Assembly (NCBI GenBank): GCA_902624075.1
Contig: CACNWC010000009.1
Span: 1 to 38,388 of the forward strand
Direction of reading: 5' to 3'
Origin: an uncultured Pelagibacteraceae bacterium
GTDB lineage: Bacteria > Pseudomonadota > Alphaproteobacteria > Pelagibacterales > Pelagibacteraceae
DNA: 38,388 nucleotides
This document shows positions 33,072 through 38,388 of this stretch, in pieces. Position numbers and translations under genes: made by a program. The notes beneath the pieces are model-generated. The model searched no databases, was not told the DNA's origin, and saw only the letters and a program-made list of their open reading frames with translations. Position 1 is the first letter of the stretch. Each line of letters opens with the position of its first letter.

Positions 33072-35123
33072 ATGAATATTAAAAGAAATTATGAGTATTT
33101 ATTATCTGATCTTAATTCCATCAAAGGTGTAGGTGTCAAAACTGCAAATTTACTTAAGAAAAAAAAAGTAAATACTATATTTGATTTATTATGGAAATTA
33201 CCAAAATCATACACCGATCGAAGTATATCATCAAAAATTAAAGATTTAAAAATAGAGGAAATACAAACTATTACTATAATACCTCAAAAATACTCATTCC
33301 CAAGAATTAGAAATTTGCCTAACCGCGTTTTGTGTAAGGATGAAACTGGCGAAATAGATTGCGTTTTTTTTAATAGTTTTGAGGGATATATTAAAAAGAT
33401 ATTACCTATTGGAAAGGAAATTACAATAAGCGGTAAAGTAAAATATTTTAGAAATAAATACCAACTAACAAATCCCAAGTATATTTCAGAGGACTCTTCA
33501 ATCGTTAAACAAAAACATAATAGCTACTCATTAACTGAAGGTATTAGTGAAAAGGTTTATAACAAGATTATTTTACAAATAATAGAAAACTTACCTAAAG
33601 TTGATGAATGGCATTCAAAGGATATAATGAAAAGATTTGATAATATCAGTTGGAATGACTCAATTAAAAAATTACATAATCCTGAGAATATTGGAAAATT
33701 TAAAGAAAATTTTTATCAAAGACTTGCTTTTGATGAAATTTTTTCAACATTTTTAGTAAATTCAGAAATTAGAAAAAAAATTAAAAAGATAAAAAAAACA
33801 AAAAAAAAATTCGATATTAAAAAACAAAAAGAGATAATATCTAAATTAGATTTTTTCTTAACTAATGATCAAAATAAGACATTAGATGAAATAAATAAAG
33901 ATTTATGCTCTGAAAAAAAAATGTTTAGACTATTACAGGGAGATGTTGGCAGTGGAAAAACAATAGTATCTTTATTATCTGCTTTTAATACTATTAATTC
34001 TGGTTTTCAGGTTGCGGTAATGGCACCAACAGAAATATTAGCTAGACAACATTATATATTAGCTGAAAAGATATTTCCTCAAAACATAAATATAGAATTA
34101 ATTTCTGGTAAATCTTCTTATGGGGAAAAAAAAGTTATTTTAGACAGATTGTTAAAAAATAAAATTAATTTGATTTTTGGAACACATGCTTTGTTTCAAA
34201 AAAAAGTTGAATTTAAAAAACTTGGTTTAATAATAATTGATGAACAACATAAATTTGGTGTAAATCAAAGGAAAAAATTATCAGATAAAGCTGGAAAAGA
34301 TTGTGATGTTCTTTTAATGACCGCAACACCAATCCCACGTACATTGACAATGACTATATATGGGGATATGGATCTTTCAATAATAAGAGAAAAACCAAAA
34401 GTCCGTAAACCCATCAAAACATATAGCAAACTTGAAAATAAAATTGAAGATGTAATTAAATTTATTAAAAAAGAAATCCAACTTGGAAATCAAATTTTTT
34501 GGGTATGTCCTTTAATTGAAGAGTCTAAAAAAATTGACCATACTTCAGCCGTTAAAAAATCTAAATATTTAGAAAAATTATTTCCAAAACAAGTTTTTTT
34601 ACTTCATGGAAAAACAACTTCCGAAGAAAAAGAAATAATTTTAAATAAATTTTTAAAAAACGAATTCAAAATTTTGGTTTCAACTACCATTATTGAAGTA
34701 GGTATAGATTTTCCTAATGCAAATGTAATTGTTATTGAAAATGCAAATAAATTTGGTCTATCTCAATTACATCAGTTAAGAGGAAGAGTTGGTAGAGGTA
34801 ATAAAGATTCATCATGTATATTAATGTTTAAATCTAATCTTAGTGAAAATGCAAAAAAAAGAATTAAAATATTAAAAGATTCTAACGATGGTTTTGTAAT
34901 ATCTGAAGAAGATATGAATTTAAGAGGCTTTGGAGATATTTTAGGTTTTAAACAAAGTGGAATAAAAAATTTTAAACTAGCAGACCCCCTTCTCAATCAA
35001 GATCTTTTTCTTCTCGCAGAAAAGGAAATTAGAAGAATTGAAAAAACAAAAGAAGACATAAGTAGATACAAACCTCTTATAAAATTATATGATAAGGCTG
35101 ATATAATTAACGATATAGTTTAA
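33072..35123 (+). CDS. recG: ATP-dependent DNA helicase RecG
   Basis: Branch-migration helicase that remodels stalled forks and Holliday junctions. The 683-residue product has the wedge/OB domain in the first 230 residues, then G-D-V-G-S-G-K-T (about 291-298), A-P-T-E-I-L-A-R-Q-H, D-E-Q-H-K-F-G, M-T-A-T-P-I-P-R-T, and the helicase C domain with T-T-I-I-E-V-G-I-D-F-P-N-A and Q-L-R-G-R-V-G-R-G, ending in the RecG-specific wedge-binding tail. Length is typical. Its last 4 bases overlap the convergent DUF502 gene. Confidence 0.96.
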   Translation: MNIKRNYEYLLSDLNSIKGVGVKTANLLKKKKVNTIFDLLWKLPKSYTDRSISSKIKDLKIEEIQTITIIPQKYSFPRIRNLPNRVLCKDETGEIDCVFFNSFEGYIKKILPIGKEITISGKVKYFRNKYQLTNPKYISEDSSIVKQKHNSYSLTEGISEKVYNKIILQIIENLPKVDEWHSKDIMKRFDNISWNDSIKKLHNPENIGKFKENFYQRLAFDEIFSTFLVNSEIRKKIKKIKKTKKKFDIKKQKEIISKLDFFLTNDQNKTLDEINKDLCSEKKMFRLLQGDVGSGKTIVSLLSAFNTINSGFQVAVMAPTEILARQHYILAEKIFPQNINIELISGKSSYGEKKVILDRLLKNKINLIFGTHALFQKKVEFKKLGLIIIDEQHKFGVNQRKKLSDKAGKDCDVLLMTATPIPRTLTMTIYGDMDLSIIREKPKVRKPIKTYSKLENKIEDVIKFIKKEIQLGNQIFWVCPLIEESKKIDHTSAVKKSKYLEKLFPKQVFLLHGKTTSEEKEIILNKFLKNEFKILVSTTIIEVGIDFPNANVIVIENANKFGLSQLHQLRGRVGRGNKDSSCILMFKSNLSENAKKRIKILKDSNDGFVISEEDMNLRGFGDILGFKQSGIKNFKLADPLLNQDLFLLAEKEIRRIEKTKEDISRYKPLIKLYDKADIINDIV

Positions 35124-35737
35124 TTTTTACCTGAAGAAGTTCCTGCTGACACAATAAATTTAGATGCTTCTTCAAAAGTCATATCTAAATAAATGACATC
35201 ATCAACAGGAAACATTAATAAAAAACCACTTGTTGGATTAGGTGTTGTTGGCACAAAAACATTAATTAATTTTTGATTAGTTTTTTCTGCCATTATACCT
35301 GTATTTTCTTTTGTAGCGAAACCAACAGCCCAAACACCTTTTCTAGGATATTCTATCAAAACAACACTTTTTTTATCATTATCTTTACTAGAAAAAGACT
35401 CGGTCATTTGAACAATTGCTGAATAAATTGTTCTTAAAAAAGGAATTCTTTTAAATAAGTCATCTATTAACTTTAATATTTTTTTTCCTAAAAAAGAAAG
35501 TGATAAGCCTCCAACTATAGTAATAAAAATTACTGAAATAAGAATTTCAATACCTGGTATTGCGTATGGTAAATAGTTATTAGGATTTATATTTTCAGGA
35601 ATTATTTTTGATGAAATGCCTATTAAAAATTTACTCAGATATAAAGTAAAACCAATAGGTATTAAAACAACTACTCCGGTAATGAAATAATTTCTTAACA
35701 CGAGAGTGAAGGATTTTTTTTTTAAATTCTTAGACAT
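35120..35737 (-). CDS. DUF502 family membrane protein
   Basis: A 205-residue inner-membrane protein with two hydrophobic segments (about 14-36 and 56-80) and a soluble C-terminal domain. It has the family's G-x-x-x-L-x-P-I-G-F-T near the first helix, I-P-F-L-R-T-I-Y-S-A-I-V-Q, and V-P-T-T-P-N-P-T-S-G-F-L-L-M-F-P, the most diagnostic block. Function is unknown; it is found beside recG in several alphaproteobacteria. The end overlaps recG by 4 bases. Confidence 0.9.
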   Translation of the reverse strand: MSKNLKKKSFTLVLRNYFITGVVVLIPIGFTLYLSKFLIGISSKIIPENINPNNYLPYAIPGIEILISVIFITIVGGLSLSFLGKKILKLIDDLFKRIPFLRTIYSAIVQMTESFSSKDNDKKSVVLIEYPRKGVWAVGFATKENTGIMAEKTNQKLINVFVPTTPNPTSGFLLMFPVDDVIYLDMTFEEASKFIVSAGTSSGKN

Positions 35738-35741
35738 AGAT

Positions 35742-35819
35742 TCAATTAAAACTTGAGTAGATTACAAATGAGACCGCAACTATAAAGAGGAATAATAAAA
35801 TTTTGTTATTTAGATTCAT
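35742..35819 (-). CDS. Possible 25-residue single-helix membrane peptide
   Basis: A short frame on the minus strand whose stop lies four bases before the DUF502 start. It encodes M-N-L-N-N-K followed by an uninterrupted hydrophobic stretch of about 15 residues and a short polar tail. Any AT-rich spacer can produce such a frame by chance, so support is limited to hydrophobic composition and tight spacing. If translated it would be a membrane microprotein made with DUF502. Confidence 0.3.
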   Translation of the reverse strand: MNLNNKILLFLFIVAVSFVIYSSFN

Positions 35820-35849
35820 TGCTAAATATAATATCAATGTTGGTATAAA

Positions 35850-36674
35850 ATGAATAGAAGAAAATTTTTGAGTATAGTGGGATGCAGCTGTGGTGGATTT
35901 ATTCTTAATTCTTGTGCAACTGCCCCTATTACTGATCGAAAACAGTTTAAAATTATATCTGAGGCAAAATTAAATGCCCAAGCTGCCGCAGTATATGAAA
36001 AAATCAAAAATAAAGAAAAACTGATCACTGATTCTAAATTAGATGAAATTAAGGAAATCGGAAAAAAAATGGAAAATTCAATTAGTGAATATTTTTATCA
36101 AACAAATCAGAATGACCCAACCGCTTTATTTAATTGGGAATATATATTAATAGATAATAAAAAAGTTAAGAATGCTTGGTGTATGCCTGGCGGTAAAATT
36201 GCAATATATTCAGGAATACTAAACGTTACGAAGAATATTAATGGACTAGCAGCAGTGATGGGACACGAAATTGCCCACGCTGTTGCAAAACATTCTGTAG
36301 AGAGAGCAAGTAGAGGTGTTGTTCTAAATGTGGGTACTCAGGTTATAGATGTTTTATCTGGTGGAGCTTTATCTAAAGTAAATAGAACAACTGGAATTGA
36401 TACAGTGGGTTTAATATCACAATTGGGAATTATGAATCCATTCAATAGAAAACAAGAAAGTGAAGCAGATTATCTTGGTATGATTTTTTCATCATTATCT
36501 GGTTTTGATATTAGAGAAACTTCTAAACTTTGGGATAGGATGAGAGCAGCTAATAAAGGAAAATCACAACCAGAATTTTTGAGTACTCATCCATCTGCTA
36601 AAAATAGAATTAAAAATATTACAGGTTGGACTAATGAAATTATTATGAAATATCCACCAATTAATATTTCTTAA
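35850..36674 (+). CDS. M48-family zinc metallopeptidase, Tat-type lipoprotein
   Basis: Periplasmic BepA/LoiP-like protease of 274 residues. The N terminus N-R-R-K-F-L with a hydrophobic stretch and lipobox L-N-S-C (Cys22) suggests a twin-arginine lipoprotein. Zinc site: H139-E-I-A-H143, with the third ligand in the E-S-E-A-D region near residue 206. It also has the family segment C-M-P-G-G-K-I-A-I-Y-S-G at 111-122. Relatives act in outer-membrane protein quality control. It is convergent with tRNA-Lys. Confidence 0.9.
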   Translation: MNRRKFLSIVGCSCGGFILNSCATAPITDRKQFKIISEAKLNAQAAAVYEKIKNKEKLITDSKLDEIKEIGKKMENSISEYFYQTNQNDPTALFNWEYILIDNKKVKNAWCMPGGKIAIYSGILNVTKNINGLAAVMGHEIAHAVAKHSVERASRGVVLNVGTQVIDVLSGGALSKVNRTTGIDTVGLISQLGIMNPFNRKQESEADYLGMIFSSLSGFDIRETSKLWDRMRAANKGKSQPEFLSTHPSAKNRIKNITGWTNEIIMKYPPINIS

Positions 36675-36708
36675 GTTTTTTGTGTTCACTCACAATGAAA
36701 ATTTATTG

Positions 36709-36784
<76 letters not shown>

Positions 36785-36855
36785 AAAAGTACTCCGTATA
36801 TACATAATTATTAGGATAATTCAAATAGGAATTTCTGACACAAATAGTTTTTTAT

Positions 36856-37968
36856 TTACAACTTATTTATGTATTTGTTATGAAATTCTTCAAAAGTACC
36901 TTTAGCGATATTATTTCTTATTTCAGACATTAATTCTTGATAAAAATTAATATTGTTAAGAGTTAGAATCATAGAACCAAGGATTTCATTAGTATTAAAA
37001 AGATGATTTAAGTAATTTTTTGAGTATTTGTTCAAATTCAAATTTTTACAATTTTCATCAAGTGGAGTATTGTCATTTTGATATTTGCTATTTCTAATAT
37101 TAATCCTTCCATTCCAAGTAAAAGCAAGTCCAGTTCTACCTGATCTTGTAGGCATGACACAATCAAACATGTCTACACCTCGTTTTACCGCTCCAAGAAT
37201 ATCTGAAGGAGTACCAACACCCATTAAATAGTGAGGTTTATCAAATGGGAGCTCGTCTTTAAGAAAATCTAAAACTTGAAACATTTCATCCTGTGTCTCA
37301 CCTACAGCCAACCCACCAATAGCATAACCATCAAAATTGAGAGACAATAATTCTTTTAAAGATCTTATTCTCAAATCTTTAAATAGGCCACCTTGTATAA
37401 TTCCAAATAATGCCTTGTGCGGATTTTTACCAAAAGCTTTTTTTGATCTTTCAGCCCAGTGAATAGATAATTTCATGGATTTATTAATTAAATCATAATC
37501 TTCAGATTTTTTAGGACACTCATCCATTATCATCACAATATCTGAATTTAGACCTAATTGTATCTTAATACTTTCTTCAGGACTTAAGTAAAATTTTTTT
37601 CCATCTACATGAGAGTTAAAAATAGCACCTTTATCTTTGTCAATCTTATTTAATTTTGATAAAGACATAACTTGAAATCCACCAGAGTCAGTAAGTATTG
37701 GCAAGTCACAATTCATAAATTTATGTAAACCACCAGCCTTTTTAATTCTTTCAACACCAGGACGTATCATTAAATGATAAGTATTTCCCAAGATAATCTC
37801 AGAACCAGTTTTTTTAATATCTTCAATTGTGCATGCTTTAACTGTTGCTTGTGTCCCAACAGGCATAAAGGCTGGGGTTTTTATATTACCACGATGAGTT
37901 TCAATTAATCCATTTCTTGCATATTTATCTGAATTTAAAACTTTAAAGGCAAAATTTTTTAATGCCAT
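36856..37968 (-). CDS. tgt: Queuine tRNA-ribosyltransferase (tRNA-guanine transglycosylase)
   Basis: Exchanges guanine-34 for preQ1 in tRNAs with GUN anticodons. The 370-residue TIM-barrel product has G-N-T-Y-H-L (61-66), general base D94 in L-T-D-S-G-G-F-Q-V, the substrate loop G-G-L-A-V-G-E (218-224), and nucleophile D269 in M-F-D-C-V-M-P-T-R. The zinc motif is degraded: the usual C-x-C-x2-C reads C307-x-N309-x2-L312, and the later ligand His is N338, so three of four ligands are missing while surrounding positions are conserved. It follows the cyclophilin gene, as commonly seen. Confidence 0.94.
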   Translation of the reverse strand: MALKNFAFKVLNSDKYARNGLIETHRGNIKTPAFMPVGTQATVKACTIEDIKKTGSEIILGNTYHLMIRPGVERIKKAGGLHKFMNCDLPILTDSGGFQVMSLSKLNKIDKDKGAIFNSHVDGKKFYLSPEESIKIQLGLNSDIVMIMDECPKKSEDYDLINKSMKLSIHWAERSKKAFGKNPHKALFGIIQGGLFKDLRIRSLKELLSLNFDGYAIGGLAVGETQDEMFQVLDFLKDELPFDKPHYLMGVGTPSDILGAVKRGVDMFDCVMPTRSGRTGLAFTWNGRINIRNSKYQNDNTPLDENCKNLNLNKYSKNYLNHLFNTNEILGSMILTLNNINFYQELMSEIRNNIAKGTFEEFHNKYINKL

Positions 37969-37975
37969 TAAAATT

Positions 37976-38388
37976 TTATTGTGATTTAAAACTAATTATT
38001 TTGTCTGGATCTGAAACAGCTCCATTATTATTTTCATCACCTCTTTTTATTTTATCGACCAATTCCATTCCAGATATTACTTTTCCGAAAACGGTATATT
38101 GATTATCTAAAAAGGGCGCTGGTTTAAAACAAATAAAAAATTGACTATTCGCACTATTAGGATCAGATGATCTTGCCATTGAAAGAGTGCCTCTATCATG
38201 AGGTAAACTATTGAATTCTTGTTTTAAATCAGGAAGATCTGAGCCGCCCATACCTGCCATTCTTAAATTAAAATCTTCTGAGTTTGAATTTCCAAATTTT
38301 ACATCACCTGTCTGTGCCATAAAACCATCTATAACTCTATGAAACACAACACCATCATATTTACCAAGATTTGCCAATTCTTTAATTC
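37976..38388 (-). CDS. Peptidyl-prolyl cis-trans isomerase, cyclophilin type (partial)
   Basis: Protein-folding isomerase, cut at its 5' end by the window edge. Reading is open to the last base; a TTG at 38375-38377 is an internal Leu codon, not the start, since I-K-E-L-A-N-L-G-x-Y-D-G reads through it. Visible signature: Y-D-G-V-V-F-H-R-V-I with catalytic Arg, D-G-F-M-A-Q-T-G-D, M-A-R-S-x-D-P-N-S-A-N-S-Q-F-F-I-C, and F-G-K-V-I-S-G-M. Whether a signal peptide exists (periplasmic versus cytoplasmic) cannot be seen. tgt begins 7 bases downstream. Confidence 0.92.
   Translation of the reverse strand, partial: IKELANLGKYDGVVFHRVIDGFMAQTGDVKFGNSNSEDFNLRMAGMGGSDLPDLKQEFNSLPHDRGTLSMARSSDPNSANSQFFICFKPAPFLDNQYTVFGKVISGMELVDKIKRGDENNNGAVSDPDKIISFKSQ

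Noticed and set aside
38375-38377. TTG as the start codon of the cyclophilin gene
   Set aside because: Conserved cyclophilin sequence continues upstream through it to the window edge, so it is an internal Leu.

Overview
This window looks like chromosome of a SAR11-type alphaproteobacterium (Candidatus Pelagibacter or a close relative). The inference rests on very AT-rich DNA, Lys/Asn/Ile-rich proteins, tiny or negative gene spacing, alphaproteobacterial gene orders (rpmF-plsX-ihfA-merR, metY/rplM-rpsI-argC, mltB-rlpA-dacA-tmk-holB-metG-tatD-MBL, sdhE/recG), and a tandem SAM-II plus SAM-V riboswitch pair in front of metY, an arrangement known from Pelagibacter. No strain can be named from the sequence alone.

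Layout. 1-2163 (+): tail of an unidentified gene, then rpmF, plsX, ihfA, a MerR-type regulator and rpmG; fabH is missing from its usual place after plsX. 2164-5039: chorismate mutase (-), ctaA (+), metY (-) and the metY riboswitches. 5040-10867 (+): rplM, rpsI, argC, a tiny lipoprotein, hom, an AEC carrier, a membrane protein and an EamA transporter. 10868-11300: the only long gene-free stretch; it is almost pure A/T except for a foldable, GC-richer patch. 11300-13462: a leftward pair (single-domain Ogt and a 58-residue membrane protein, with a clear terminator), then a complete tyrosine recombinase under a consensus promoter that overlaps a perfect 11-7-11 inverted repeat, then a transaldolase-family gene. 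13469-19619: surface-polysaccharide cluster (four glycosyltransferase genes, a GDP-mannose 4,6-dehydratase, a GIY-YIG protein) ending at tRNA-Glu. 19665-21966 (-): tRNA-Pro, an NDUFS4-like complex I subunit, an SbmA/BacA-like transporter and glpX. 22060-24276 (+): zinc-ribbon protein, nhaA, glutathione peroxidase. 24271-32605 (-): a long overlapping run of MBL hydrolase, tatD, metG, holB, tmk, dacA, rlpA-like, mltB-like and rarD. 32693-38388: tRNA-Ser, sdhE (-), recG (+), a DUF502 protein (-), an M48 lipoprotein (+), tRNA-Lys (-), tgt (-) and a cyclophilin cut by the window end.

How the genes fit together. Much of the window is core housekeeping: ribosomal proteins, lipid and amino-acid synthesis, heme A, cell-wall turnover, replication and translation. 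Methionine synthesis through metY is under two SAM-sensing RNAs. The accessory part is 8.4-19.6 kb, where a recombinase and a glycosylation cluster lie between hom and glpX, genes that are often adjacent in other alphaproteobacteria. The points most worth following up are the recombinase with a putative recombination core inside its own promoter, the structured patch at about 11.1-11.2 kb, two operons whose first cistron starts 5-6 T's after a tRNA CCA end, a tRNA-guanine transglycosylase lacking three of four zinc ligands, and an RlpA-like protein lacking its catalytic Asp.
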